From the NCBI RefSeq assembly GCF_900605495.1, contig NZ_LR027599.1, positions 1 to 64,000 of the forward strand: DNA of 64,000 nucleotides, read 5' to 3'. Below the pieces are notes generated by a model. That model saw only the letters and a program-made list of their open reading frames with translations. It was not told the DNA's origin and did no database searches. Both the position numbers and the translations under genes were made by a program. Positions 33,135 to 41,550 of this stretch are shown here, piece by piece. The stretch's first letter is position 1. Every line of letters begins with the position of its first letter. Origin of the DNA: Bacilliculturomica massiliensis (lineage in GTDB: Bacteria; Bacillota; Clostridia; Peptostreptococcales; Anaerovoracaceae).

Positions 33135-33146
33135 GGCACCTTCCGA

Positions 33147-33383
33147 TTATATCGATTGACCATGGTCTTCCGTCTCCTCCATCAAAACCGTCATGTCCCT
33201 TCCCAGCGCATATCCGTATTCTCTGTTTGCTCCTCTGCTGTTCCGCCAGCCCGCAAGCATATACACCGTATCGCACATATCCATCATGCACATGGCGATC
33301 TTCATACACTCCTCATACGCCGCCCCTTCAAAGGTGAGTTGCCCCGAAACCGCTTCAGATGGGCATTGTTTCTTGTTCTTCAT
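33147..33383 (-). CDS. DUF4406-like protein
   Basis: A 78-residue protein with the motif VYMLAGWRNSRGANREYGYA followed by LGRDMTVLME, typical of DUF4406 (nucleoside 2-deoxyribosyltransferase-like fold). The N-terminal strand usually seen in the family (start with a small hydrophobic strand) is replaced by an unrelated segment. ATG follows GAGGTGGAG and overlaps the upstream gene end. Confidence 0.7.
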   Translation of the reverse strand: MKNKKQCPSEAVSGQLTFEGAAYEECMKIAMCMMDMCDTVYMLAGWRNSRGANREYGYALGRDMTVLMEETEDHGQSI

Positions 33384-33780
33384 ACTCCACCTCTTTCAAC
33401 AACTTCTCACACGTCTTGTACTGTGAAAGCGTCCCACACATCAGGCCGATGCATTTCACCGCTTCAAGAAACAGCTCTTTAGACATCTCTCCTTTATTTA
33501 CTGCATGGTTGATTCTGATCCTAATTTGTTCGCTCGTTCCAATGTTTCCAGCTTGATATGCAAGAACCGTTTCTAAGGTCTCTTCTTTCTGTTTCAGTTC
33601 TTCGTACTCGCTAATCAGCCGCTCCTTTTTTCTCGTTGCATTTTCACGAGAAATCAGCTTGTTTTTATATTCATAGTTGATACAAGTTAGTATGTGATAG
33701 GCGTACTCGTCAGCCATTGATGCTGTATTTGGAAGATCGCACCCCTGAAAGACAAGATCTGTTATCTCTTTAAAATTCAT
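33355..33780 (-). CDS. Hypothetical phage protein next to the origin
   Basis: A 141-residue, mostly helical protein (MNFKEITDLVFQGCDLPNTA; RENATRKKERLISEYEELKQ coiled-coil-like; MCGTLSQYKTCEKLLKEVEY). Not recognised. It is the first gene downstream of the iteron region, so a replication or regulatory role is possible. Confidence 0.65.
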   Translation of the reverse strand: MNFKEITDLVFQGCDLPNTASMADEYAYHILTCINYEYKNKLISRENATRKKERLISEYEELKQKEETLETVLAYQAGNIGTSEQIRIRINHAVNKGEMSKELFLEAVKCIGLMCGTLSQYKTCEKLLKEVEYEEQETMPI

Positions 33781-33797
33781 TATTTCACATCCTTCCA

Positions 33798-34062
33798 GTG
33801 TAACTTGTGTAACTCGGTGTTACTCATGGTTACACTCTACAAGCAAGTGTTTTCAACGCTTTCATAGATTGGTGTAACTGTGTAACTTTTTTAGAGGTTC
33901 CCATACGCGCGAGGTTTTTTTAGTTTACATATTCTACCTTTTTTTATTCAATATATATATCCTATATAGTTGTATATATTTTTGTCCAAGTTACACGAGC
34001 CAGGAAAAAATCTCTGAAACGCAGTTTCCGCAACGCTTTCGTTCGGTGTAACAAAGTGTAAC
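33798..34062. other. Iteron-like region, candidate phage replication origin
   Basis: GTGTAAC occurs exactly at 33798, 33807, 33872, 33880, 34046 and 34056, inverted (GTTACAC) at 33829 and 33990, with a variant GTGTTAC at 33817. Neighbouring copies are 8-10 bp apart. The clusters flank a strongly AT-rich stretch (about 33915-33980, with TATATATAT and T runs). It lies directly beside the helicase gene. The whole 285-bp spacer has no gene. Confidence 0.65.
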
Positions 34063-34068
34063 CACTTC

Positions 34069-35913
34069 CTAGAAACCAAGCAGATTTTGTATTTCGTTTA
34101 CATTTTCATCATGCATTTCCTCAAAACCGCACAGGCGAAGAACGACACAATTGCACGGAACCCCATTTACTTTTTTAGTTTTAGTGAATCCTTTTACTGG
34201 TATTTCTATCAGGTTATTGCTTCTAAGCCATGTTAGAAAACTTTTTGGGTTGAACCCATTCTCACCGCAGGCTTTATCAAATATGTTGCGGATAATACAG
34301 ACCGTATCCTCATCCTCGAATCTTCCCCAGAAGTCTTGTGCGACCGCGCTGGTCGTGTCAAACTTGTTCCGATATTGCGCCACCCATTCACACAGCCAGG
34401 CATAGGCCCTGCCGTTCTGGGATACTTCCGCCTTTGTAGACAGAAACGGGGCAATATCCTTCTCTGAAAGATATCTGTCATCCTTGAAAATCAGGAGGGT
34501 TGTCATCGTATCCGCCGCCAGAATCAGACTGGCGGAAAGTGACTGTTTTTCCGTCGTATCACCTGCGGAAAGATTCTTATAGATGGCCTTCTGTATGTCT
34601 TTGACCTGCTGCATGACTTCCGGCTTCTGGAGCTCTGAAATCCAGAGTTTTCCCGCATGACCATAATTCTTTTTTACTGCATCCGCCACCCGGGCCGGAT
34701 CGTCAAACAGTTTCAAGTCCTCGCAGTTGATTTCAATGATCCGGTTCACCGCTCCACCGCCGGAAGAACCTCCCGAAATGGGCTGCTCTCCCGTAGTGAT
34801 GATGCAGTTGTTCCACGTACCTGTTTTCTGGAGCCCTCCAGTCTTTTGACCGCGATTTTTTCCCACTCCCTCTGAGAGTTGGTAAATTGTATTGTCAAAG
34901 TCTTTCCGGTCTTTTACGATCTGAAGCTCATCCATGATCAGTGGAAGAGAATTGACAAATGCCGCAGAGAGTTCCTGCGCCACGGCAGTCGAGTTGAAGG
35001 TGTGTATGTATCGCCCCATTTCAGGGTTAGCCCACACGCTGGCGGCCAGCATGAGAGCCACGGTCTTTCCAGTCTCCGTGCCTCCCCACAGGTGGACGAA
35101 AAACGGAAGGGCGCCGCAGGGCTCCACCAACACGCTGGCAAAAGAGGCTGCGAGAACAATCCGTGCATAAATGCTTCCGGCCCGAATCTCTCTGGCTATC
35201 TCCAGCCACCGCTCAAGGCGTCCACGTTCGCTCACAGCCTCGAAAAAGTGTTTGAAGGATAAATCTCCATCAAAGATCAGATCGTCCACGTAAGGCGAAA
35301 ATCCATAGTTTCCGATCCATCCGAGCCGCCCTACGGAATTGTTCTCCGGTATGCGCTCATAGTTCAGGTTCTCCACATCATGGATATACTGGACCAGATG
35401 CTTTGCATTTTCACTGGTCACCGCAACGCCGTAGTCAGACAGCTCGACAATTTTGTTCGCACTGGCAAGCTGTTTCCGATCACAAATGATGGATCGCCAC
35501 CCTTTACCTTTTCGGTAGGCAATTTTTAATTTCTCGATTCCTGAATCGATGTTCACCAGACGTTGCACCGGCATCAGCGGATGGACACAGGCGACTACCT
35601 CACCCATGACTCCCTCCCTTGTAATGCCGTAATCATCTGCTGTCCATGTACCGGTATCCAACGTCATTTCCTGGCCGTCAAAATTGGTGGTATTCTCCGC
35701 GTATGCCGCGCCGCTGACCTGTTTCTGCATGGCACAGTATTCCCTAAACATTTTCTTGAAATTTGTTACCTTGACAGCCCTTGCGGCCTCCGACATTTGC
35801 TCAATAGCTCTTGTCAGCTCAAATTGATTATCTTTGTATCTATAGACTTCCTCGAATGGGGCCGTACTACCGAGAAAGTCTTCTTTTGTAAATGTAGTAG
35901 TTATTTCGTTCAA
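34069..35913 (-). CDS. DUF927-type phage replicative helicase
   Basis: A 614-residue protein. The DUF927 ATPase core has FVHLWGGTETGKTVALMLAA (Walker A, about residue 275), LPLIMDELQ (Walker B) and NCIITTGEQPISGGS (sensor-like). The C-terminal part carries an HTH-like segment (KSFLTWLRSNNLIEI). With the CHC2 primase just upstream it likely forms the replication helicase-primase pair. TTG start at 35913 follows GGAGGTC and overlaps the primase stop as TTGA; a longer frame overlaps the ribosome site. Confidence 0.85.
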   Translation of the reverse strand: MNEITTTFTKEDFLGSTAPFEEVYRYKDNQFELTRAIEQMSEAARAVKVTNFKKMFREYCAMQKQVSGAAYAENTTNFDGQEMTLDTGTWTADDYGITREGVMGEVVACVHPLMPVQRLVNIDSGIEKLKIAYRKGKGWRSIICDRKQLASANKIVELSDYGVAVTSENAKHLVQYIHDVENLNYERIPENNSVGRLGWIGNYGFSPYVDDLIFDGDLSFKHFFEAVSERGRLERWLEIAREIRAGSIYARIVLAASFASVLVEPCGALPFFVHLWGGTETGKTVALMLAASVWANPEMGRYIHTFNSTAVAQELSAAFVNSLPLIMDELQIVKDRKDFDNTIYQLSEGVGKNRGQKTGGLQKTGTWNNCIITTGEQPISGGSSGGGAVNRIIEINCEDLKLFDDPARVADAVKKNYGHAGKLWISELQKPEVMQQVKDIQKAIYKNLSAGDTTEKQSLSASLILAADTMTTLLIFKDDRYLSEKDIAPFLSTKAEVSQNGRAYAWLCEWVAQYRNKFDTTSAVAQDFWGRFEDEDTVCIIRNIFDKACGENGFNPKSFLTWLRSNNLIEIPVKGFTKTKKVNGVPCNCVVLRLCGFEEMHDENVNEIQNLLGF

Positions 35914-36410
35914 GTTCTGACCTCCTCGCAATGCTCATCCAGCCACAGGTCAAGAGAGTCCACGTATTCCGCAAGACCCTCTATATCCGGATTCTTGAGC
36001 AACGAACGATACAACACTGCGTGCAGCTTGCATGCCATCAGATATATTTGGCGTATCCGCTCGTGCTCTGTCTGTTCTTCCCGAAATACCTTCCTCCGCT
36101 TCTGTGCATCTGCCCGCTGACGCATGGAAGATTTACCAACGGGCAGATTCAAATTAAAGTCACAGTTCATTTTCACTACAGCTTGCGGAAATTTCAGACC
36201 GAATAAACCCATCACAAGGCTGATAACATTTCCCTTCGCCCCACATGTCCAACAATGATAAACTCGTTCGTTATAAGAGAAATTAGGGTCCTTTCCAGCG
36301 TGTAACGGACATGGAATACGGCCATGTCTCCCGAGATCGTAACCGTAATAGCTCAACGCCTGCGGTATTGTCACCCTCTCCACGATTTCTTCTGCCGTTC
36401 TATTCTTCAT
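35910..36410 (-). CDS. CHC2 zinc-finger DNA primase-like protein
   Basis: A 166-residue protein. The N-terminal DnaG-type zinc finger has RIPCPLHAGKDPNFSYNE and VYHCWTCGAKGNVISLVMG. No TOPRIM domain follows; the C-terminal part is helical and basic. It would recognise template DNA and cooperate with the DUF927 helicase encoded next. Confidence 0.85.
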   Translation of the reverse strand: MKNRTAEEIVERVTIPQALSYYGYDLGRHGRIPCPLHAGKDPNFSYNERVYHCWTCGAKGNVISLVMGLFGLKFPQAVVKMNCDFNLNLPVGKSSMRQRADAQKRRKVFREEQTEHERIRQIYLMACKLHAVLYRSLLKNPDIEGLAEYVDSLDLWLDEHCEEVRT

Positions 36411-36939
36411 TCTGCAACAACTCCTTCAACTCATAATGCAGAATATCCGCAATAAGAGCGCCGGTCGTTTCTTCTTTGCAGAAATGTGTATGGATATCGT
36501 ACCGGCAGGCCCACGCCAGCATGCTTGCTTTCATTGCCTGCGGGTTGAGCCTGCTCCGATACTTTGCGCTGGAACCGTATTTCCCCGAAAGGATCTTCTC
36601 CCAGTTCTCATTTTCCACGATGAGATAGATTCTGGCGCCGACCTCCATACTCCGCTGAAATTCCCGCTCAAACCGTTCCCGCTCCTTTGTGAAACACATA
36701 GCCAGTTCGTTGGCATCCATTTTGCGCTCCACGGCTACTTTCCCGGCCAATGATCGTTCTCGTCCATCCAAGTCTTTATAAGCACAGGAATAGTCACCAA
36801 ATTCCAGTTTTCGGCGTTCGAAGGGATATCCAAATGTCTCCGTGCGCCTCTTAAACTTTTTTCCTGGCTGTTCCCTCGTATCCACAAGAATGATCATGGA
36901 TTCCAACATCTTCTCAAGCTCAAAAGGTGTGTATTTCAT
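36400..36939 (-). CDS. ERCC4-family (XPF-like) nuclease
   Basis: A 179-residue nuclease: IILVDTREQPGKKF (acidic metal ligand), KLEFGDYSCA, and VAVERKMDANELAMCFTKER (the ERK.xxDL-type motif with small change), then ERFEREFQR. Phage copies are thought to cut branched DNA during replication or recombination. It overlaps the primase gene start. Confidence 0.85.
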   Translation of the reverse strand: MKYTPFELEKMLESMIILVDTREQPGKKFKRRTETFGYPFERRKLEFGDYSCAYKDLDGRERSLAGKVAVERKMDANELAMCFTKERERFEREFQRSMEVGARIYLIVENENWEKILSGKYGSSAKYRSRLNPQAMKASMLAWACRYDIHTHFCKEETTGALIADILHYELKELLQNEE

Positions 36940-36948
36940 AATCCACCC

Positions 36949-37530
36949 TTAAAACGGCATATCTTCATCCGACAAAGGCTCAAATCCTTCTGGGATCTCG
37001 GAGGGTATAGAAGTGCCTTGCTCTCTGTTGAGCAACCAGTCAGCGGGCACCTTAAAACTTCCTTCCCGAATCGCGTGAACCGCTTTGAAGTTCCTGCAGG
37101 TGGTGTAGAATCCATGCCGTCCGTCGAAGTCGTACTCTTTACGCCCGAAAACTCCCCCGACAATCTTCCCTTTGAGCTTTATTTCGTCCCAGTCCCAGTG
37201 ATAACCTTCGTTGCTGTCCTCAATGGCAGTGATCATCGTTTTGAACGCCCGCATAGCCTTTGCATCCTTCTCGCTCCCATCATCGTTCGGGACATTCCAG
37301 CGGGCGGTTCCCTTCCATTTCTTGTCTTCCTGAGTTTGCGCCTTATAATTCTTCGAGAAAAATCCCTTATAATCTCCTTCTTCAATGTCAAAACTGATTA
37401 CCAGCGAAGATCCTCCCCACGAATTTTCAGTTTCCCTTGCATCGAGAATCTTTAAAATATATCCACCCACAGGCAGCGGAGCCTGATCTGCATAAGGGGC
37501 CGCCTTCTCGAATCCTGCTAATTTTTTCAT
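36949..37530 (-). CDS. DUF669 single-stranded DNA-binding protein
   Basis: A 193-residue protein (PLPVGGYILKILDARETENS; LVISFDIEEGDYKGFFSKNY; HWDWDEIKLKGKIVGGVFGR), the DUF669 pattern of phage SSB/recombination mediators. It ends EPLSDEDMPF, an acidic hydrophobic-tipped tail like bacterial SSB, which usually recruits partner proteins. It adjoins the Sak4-like ATPase gene (start and stop overlap). Confidence 0.88.
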   Translation of the reverse strand: MKKLAGFEKAAPYADQAPLPVGGYILKILDARETENSWGGSSLVISFDIEEGDYKGFFSKNYKAQTQEDKKWKGTARWNVPNDDGSEKDAKAMRAFKTMITAIEDSNEGYHWDWDEIKLKGKIVGGVFGRKEYDFDGRHGFYTTCRNFKAVHAIREGSFKVPADWLLNREQGTSIPSEIPEGFEPLSDEDMPF

Positions 37531-38174
37531 TACTGTACCTCCGTTTTCTTCACTGCCGGCGTTTTGTCCAGCTCATAATATTCTCTGATTTTCTGATCGA
37601 CCATTTTCAGGTCATTGTCGATTGATGTTTCTTCAAACAGCCCGATCGGTGACTTTACCGTGTCCATTCCGTTTGTCTGCGTCGAAAACGAATATTTCCC
37701 GTCCTGCACAGACGTTTTCAGCACAATGGAAAACAGTCCTTCTGTCGTGATTTTTTCATCCAGCATTTTTCCAACCGTTTTAAATTTTTCGTGCCCGTCC
37801 GCGTCTCTTTCCAGATGCCCGAGAAAATAGACAATGATATCTCCTGGGAGTTCATTGATTACAGTCATAATCAGGTCCCAGAAATTTTTCCCGATATCCG
37901 TAAACTTCTGATATCCGGTCTCCTTGGACCGCCGCATAAACTCGTTTGCCATAAGGTACTGCGCATCATCAACAACCAGAGATTTTGTTTTTGCCTTATG
38001 CATGATTTCCTTTATGCGGTCATAATTGTCAGTTGCAAAGCTCCCAAGATTGCCCTTGAACGGAAGCGGCTTGTTTGCCACGTTGATAATGCCGACTTCT
38101 CCTTTTTTAAAATTTCTCATAGAAGCAGATTTACCCGAACCACTTTCTCCAATTATTAAAACTGGAATCCCCAT
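37530..38174 (-). CDS. RecA-like/Sak4-type AAA ATPase
   Basis: A 214-residue ATPase: VLIIGESGSGKSASMRNF (Walker A), KTKSLVVDDAQYL (Walker B), VINELPGDIIVYFLGHLERD. It pairs with DUF669 SSB in many phages as a single-strand annealing or recombination module. ATG overlaps the preceding stop (TAATG). Confidence 0.85.
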   Translation of the reverse strand: MGIPVLIIGESGSGKSASMRNFKKGEVGIINVANKPLPFKGNLGSFATDNYDRIKEIMHKAKTKSLVVDDAQYLMANEFMRRSKETGYQKFTDIGKNFWDLIMTVINELPGDIIVYFLGHLERDADGHEKFKTVGKMLDEKITTEGLFSIVLKTSVQDGKYSFSTQTNGMDTVKSPIGLFEETSIDNDLKMVDQKIREYYELDKTPAVKKTEVQ

Positions 38175-38353
38175 TACGTCTCTTCCTTTCCGGCCTCAAT
38201 CATGTTTCCAACCATATCAAGTACAGTCTTCATATCCTCGTAGCTCTTTATGTAACTTGGCGATCCCGCCAGCATATCAATGATCTTTGAAGCCATTTTC
38301 CCCATTAGATTTAACTGATTTATTGGAACATTTCTCCGCTTTTCCATTTCCAT
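38174..38353 (-). CDS. Small phage protein (59 residues)
   Basis: MEMEKRRNVPINQLNLMGKM followed by ASKIIDMLAGSPSYIKSYED and an acidic tail. It fits exactly between the Gp157 and ATPase genes with TAATG overlap to the latter, which supports it despite a weak ribosome site (AGGCG). Not recognised; possibly an accessory to the ATPase. Confidence 0.65.
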   Translation of the reverse strand: MEMEKRRNVPINQLNLMGKMASKIIDMLAGSPSYIKSYEDMKTVLDMVGNMIEAGKEET

Positions 38354-38360
38354 AACGCGC

Positions 38361-38825
38361 CTACTTTATCTGCACATTCTGCTTCTCGATCAGCTCGCAG
38401 CCCGGAATTTCATTTCCCGCTTTGATTGCAGCTTTCACCAGTGTTTTGTTCACCGTCGGTTCTGCATAAGTGAGAAAATCTTCCGGTACTACCGCAGCAT
38501 TGACTACCGACACAGATTCCGATTTCCTATAAGATACTGCTACCTTAGTAGTACTGAATTTGTTTCCGTTCAGAGCATACACAAGCCAGTCCTTCAGCGA
38601 TTCTACTTTGTTCTCCGCTGCCCTCTGCCGCTCTGCAAAGCTGTCCTTTTCCGCCTTGTAGGCTTCAGCATCCGCTTTCAGATTCTTGATCCACAGCGCA
38701 ACGTTTTCTATTTTCTTATCCCGCTCCATCTGCAAAGCGTTCAGTCGTTCCTCATCTAAAATTTCTCCCGTCTCAAGATCCAGGCATTCCATGATTGCCT
38801 CATCAATTTCATACAGTTTATTCAT
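38361..38825 (-). CDS. Gp157-like phage protein
   Basis: A 154-residue protein (MNKLYEIDEAIMECLDLETG; EILDEERLNALQMERDKKIE; KVAVSYRKSESVSVVN), the conserved siphovirus Gp157 pattern, known from phages that grow in streptococci and clostridia and linked to early replication or host-range functions. It overlaps the upstream gene by 8 bases. Confidence 0.85.
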   Translation of the reverse strand: MNKLYEIDEAIMECLDLETGEILDEERLNALQMERDKKIENVALWIKNLKADAEAYKAEKDSFAERQRAAENKVESLKDWLVYALNGNKFSTTKVAVSYRKSESVSVVNAAVVPEDFLTYAEPTVNKTLVKAAIKAGNEIPGCELIEKQNVQIK

Positions 38826-39108
38826 TTCTGAAAACTCCTTCCTTGACGTTTCCTGGACGCTCTTTTTTCTTGATCATAGTCCATATTTTCAGCCGTCCAA
38901 TACAGCTGTACATCTGATCGTAATTCCGAGTGTATGGCTTAACCGGAGTTTCCCCAAACAATCTGCGGTACAGATCGTTATCCACGCGCACGGAATCCGC
39001 ATTAGGGTCGGCATCCTCCATGCCCTCGGCTCTAAGTTCTCTGGTATGCTCCAGATAGTCGGAAAGTTTTTCGATCAACGTTTCAGTCGCAATTCCTGTT
39101 GCTTTCAT
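38818..39108 (-). CDS. Hypothetical phage protein
   Basis: A 96-residue charged protein (MKATGIATETLIEKLSDYLE; YDQMYSCIGRLKIWTMIKKK). AGGAG precedes ATG. Not recognised. Confidence 0.65.
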   Translation of the reverse strand: MKATGIATETLIEKLSDYLEHTRELRAEGMEDADPNADSVRVDNDLYRRLFGETPVKPYTRNYDQMYSCIGRLKIWTMIKKKERPGNVKEGVFRNE

Positions 39109-39133
39109 ATTTTTTTCTCCTGTTTAATAGAGT

Positions 39134-39265
39134 TCATCTTATTGGTATGTACTCTGTCCGGTCATCCGGGTCCTCCCCGGCGTCTCGCCAGCACTCCCGG
39201 AGACCACAGCAGCCGGTCTCTGGGTCCACCGACTGGCAGATCGTGCCCCGCCATTTACACCACAT
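39134..39265 (-). CDS. Small cysteine-rich phage protein (43 residues)
   Basis: MWCKWRGTICQSVDPETGCC, then GLRECWRDAGEDPDDRTEYI. Five cysteines suggest a zinc or disulfide knot. AAAAGGAG precedes the ATG, and the gene fits the gap to the next one. Not recognised. Confidence 0.6.
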   Translation of the reverse strand: MWCKWRGTICQSVDPETGCCGLRECWRDAGEDPDDRTEYIPIR

Positions 39266-39282
39266 TAGATTGTCTCCTTTTG

Positions 39283-39525
39283 TTATAAAGCGGCAAAATC
39301 ATCGTCACATGTTTTAATCGCTTCCTGTATTTTGGACGCAACGAGTATTTTAACTATCCTCCCAAGCTCCCCCGTTGGGTCAATTACAGCAAGGTCGATT
39401 TGATTGCCGCCGTTTATACGAATCATCCTGATCTGATCCACTCGCCCCAGCTCGTTCTCACTATTTATCAGCCCGCTCTTCCTTTTTCTATTTGCCATAC
39501 CAACTATCATTTTTTCTTCCGTCAT
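39283..39525 (-). CDS. Small basic phage protein
   Basis: An 80-residue protein (MTEEKMIVGMANRKRKSGLI; GGNQIDLAVIDPTGELGRIV). Start at 39525 follows AAGGAGG, and the ATG overlaps the stop of the 48-residue gene upstream (ATGA). Not recognised. Confidence 0.6.
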   Translation of the reverse strand: MTEEKMIVGMANRKRKSGLINSENELGRVDQIRMIRINGGNQIDLAVIDPTGELGRIVKILVASKIQEAIKTCDDDFAAL

Positions 39526-39668
39526 TTTCTTCCTCCTTGACTTTTCCCGTCCACCGCGGTATCCTGAAGATGATCTTTTACAAGTGCGCCTTGCTCGGAT
39601 GGCCGTCCGGCAGGCGCTTTTTCTTTCCACGACCCAATTTCTGCTTCGCAATCCGTGCATTTATTCAT
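39522..39668 (-). CDS. Small phage protein with CxxC (48 residues)
   Basis: MNKCTDCEAEIGSWKEKAPA, ending VDGKSQGGRK. AAAGGAG precedes the ATG at 39668. The coding of the next gene's ribosome site within its tail and the ATGA overlap support it. Not recognised. Confidence 0.6.
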   Translation of the reverse strand: MNKCTDCEAEIGSWKEKAPAGRPSEQGALVKDHLQDTAVDGKSQGGRK

Positions 39669-39682
39669 TTTATTCTTCTCCT

Positions 39683-39934
39683 TTACTTCCCCTCACGCTG
39701 AATTGTGATATTGGCACGAATACGCTGTGCGCATCCACTTTCTTCAAACACCCTCGCCGAATAGTCCAGTACCTCGGTAATCTCTGTTTCTGCCCGTGCG
39801 CGGGGAAGACCAATTTTTTCTGCAGCTTTTAATGCTATTTCCTTTCGAACCAATAAATCGAAAGCTACCTCACCAAGTATCTGTGCTGCAGCAGACTTAA
39901 AATCCCCCTCTGCGATTACAATTTTCTTTTCCAT
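39683..39934 (-). CDS. Hypothetical phage protein
   Basis: An 83-residue protein (MEKKIVIAEGDFKSAAAQIL; AAEKIGLPRARAETEITEVL). AAGGAGGAG precedes ATG. Not recognised. Confidence 0.6.
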   Translation of the reverse strand: MEKKIVIAEGDFKSAAAQILGEVAFDLLVRKEIALKAAEKIGLPRARAETEITEVLDYSARVFEESGCAQRIRANITIQREGK

Positions 39935-39944
39935 TTTCTCCTCC

Positions 39945-40535
39945 TTACTTATAAAACTTGTGATTGCCGATCACCCCAGCAACCTCTTTATTCGCCGCCC
40001 AGTAGGGTGAGATCGATACCTCCGCAAAGTGTGTCACCGGCCGATCCAGCGCACTGGCCCCGTCGATCAGGCAATCGTTGACGGCCGCCATGGTCTCCGG
40101 CCCGATCTCGCCCTGGTACGGCTCTGCAAATTGCCCGGGTGCCGTTACGACCTCCGCCGGCGTTAAGCCCCAGAGCCGCGCCCGGTCTCTGATGCACTGC
40201 GCCACTGCCAGCTGGCCCCCATAGCTCTCTCCGCGGGCTTCGGCGGCTACCACTCTGCAGATCAGCTCGTAATCCTCAGCTGTCAGATCAACCGCAGGAT
40301 CCGGAGACGTCTCATCCAGCAACACCGTTGCCACCGGTATGATATCTACCGCGTCCGCTAACTCGTCGCCCCCCCGTCGCAGCTCCATCACTTGATCCAG
40401 TGTGTCCTCCTGCGTCATGCACACCGTGTCGATCCGATACAGGCAGACCAGCATCACGATCAACAGCACTGCGGCAAATGCACTTGCGATCACCCTGCGT
40501 CGGTGGAGCTTGTCCGCGTCCTCTCTTATGTACAT
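39945..40535 (-). CDS. SleB-type cell wall hydrolase with N-terminal membrane anchor
   Basis: A 196-residue protein: basic N-terminus, one membrane span (VIASAFAAVLLIVMLVCLYR), linker, and a hydrolase_2 (SleB) domain with ELICRVVAAEARGESYGGQL (catalytic Glu in the AxEARGE motif), ALDRPVTHFAEVSISPYWA. SleB enzymes are lytic transglycosylases of spore cortex peptidoglycan. Found in the early region, far from the lysis genes. ATG follows GGAGG within the upstream gene and overlaps it by 10 bases. Confidence 0.85.
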   Translation of the reverse strand: MYIREDADKLHRRRVIASAFAAVLLIVMLVCLYRIDTVCMTQEDTLDQVMELRRGGDELADAVDIIPVATVLLDETSPDPAVDLTAEDYELICRVVAAEARGESYGGQLAVAQCIRDRARLWGLTPAEVVTAPGQFAEPYQGEIGPETMAAVNDCLIDGASALDRPVTHFAEVSISPYWAANKEVAGVIGNHKFYK

Positions 40536-40786
40536 GGCTTGTCCTCCAGCATCATGTCCAGCTCCTGCTCCTCCTTCGCGATCTCGCTGTCCAACCAGTC
40601 CACCAAGACATCCTGCACATTTGCCGCAACATCGTTCGGAGGCTTTGCGCCTGCATACCCGCCCCAGCCGTCCTCTATGGTTACAAGGAAGGGCGTGCTT
40701 ACCTTGGCAATCGTTTTCCGCTGTTCCTTCAGGGCTCCGATCCTCGTATGGACCTTCAGCGCTTCCTCAAATTTGTCTCTGTTCAT
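40526..40786 (-). CDS. Hypothetical phage protein
   Basis: An 86-residue protein (MNRDKFEEALKVHTRIGALK; EDGWGGYAGAKPPNDVAANV) with a conserved-looking GWGGYAG block. AGGAGGAAG precedes ATG. Not recognised; upstream of the SleB-type gene. Confidence 0.6.
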   Translation of the reverse strand: MNRDKFEEALKVHTRIGALKEQRKTIAKVSTPFLVTIEDGWGGYAGAKPPNDVAANVQDVLVDWLDSEIAKEEQELDMMLEDKPCT

Positions 40787-40800
40787 GCTCTTCCTCCTAA

Positions 40801-41022
40801 TTAATCTACAAAGGTCTTCCGGACGCTGTCCCAGATGCCGAAAAACTTGTTGCCCAGATACACCTTGTAGCGGTCAGTCGTCTCGTGATGACCCAGCTCG
40901 ACCGGTATGACCCGCACATCTGGCTCGTGGACGCCCAGCTCGTCCAGAGCCTTATTGATCTGGTCGATTATGCCGTTTTCGCGGATCGCGGTAGCGGCTT
41001 CTTTGGTGTTTGTGTAATTCAT
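40801..41022 (-). CDS. Hypothetical phage protein
   Basis: A 73-residue protein (MNYTNTKEAATAIRENGIID; FFGIWDSVRKTFVD). ATG at 41022 follows AGGAGGG; the longer frame lacks a site. Not recognised. Confidence 0.6.
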   Translation of the reverse strand: MNYTNTKEAATAIRENGIIDQINKALDELGVHEPDVRVIPVELGHHETTDRYKVYLGNKFFGIWDSVRKTFVD

Positions 41023-41035
41023 ATCAACCCTCCTC

Positions 41036-41239
41036 CTACCTGTCTGAGTCTCTTGTGATAATCTGGCCGTGTTCGTCGTACACGGGCCCGCTACCTGTCC
41101 AAAGGTATTCAGTATCATAGCTAATCAGGCCCCTTAGTCCATGAGTGGCGTTGTCTACACAATCGGCCCAAACTTGCAGTTTAATTTTTTCGTTGGTCTT
41201 TCTGTGCCGTATTCCGACTACAAACAGCTGTTCTTTCAT
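41036..41239 (-). CDS. Hypothetical phage protein
   Basis: A 67-residue protein (MKEQLFVVGIRHRKTNEKIK; LISYDTEYLWTGSGPVYDEH). AAGGAGG precedes ATG. Not recognised; first small genes of the early operon. Confidence 0.6.
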   Translation of the reverse strand: MKEQLFVVGIRHRKTNEKIKLQVWADCVDNATHGLRGLISYDTEYLWTGSGPVYDEHGQIITRDSDR

Positions 41240-41290
41240 TTCTGTGTCCTCCTTCTTACGCCGTCAGCATTATGCTACCGGCCTACCCGA

Positions 41291-41530
41291 CTATACTACT
41301 TGGCTCTTTTCTTCATCCGTAAACCCCAACATCTTAAATAAGGAGCGGAGTTCCTTACGCGTGAACCTGTCGGGATTCTTCAACTTATAATTCAAAGTTG
41401 AACGATTAATCCCCAACATCTTAGCAATTTCATCCTGGCTACTGATTTGACGCAATGCCATATTCTTGGCCAGGAATGCGGCAAAAAGCCGGTCTTGCTT
41501 CTCATCTTGCCGTTCTTTCAACTTTGGCAT
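41291..41530 (-). CDS. Phage HTH protein (early regulator)
   Basis: A 79-residue protein with a helix-turn-helix (ISSQDEIAKMLGINRSTLNY, then KLKNPDRFTRKELRSLFKML). AAGGAG precedes ATG. The 19-bp operator just upstream (41551-41569) means the repressor controls it. It may activate or repress early phage genes. Confidence 0.75.
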   Translation of the reverse strand: MPKLKERQDEKQDRLFAAFLAKNMALRQISSQDEIAKMLGINRSTLNYKLKNPDRFTRKELRSLFKMLGFTDEEKSQVV

Positions 41531-41550
41531 TTATGTTCTCCTTATTAGTT

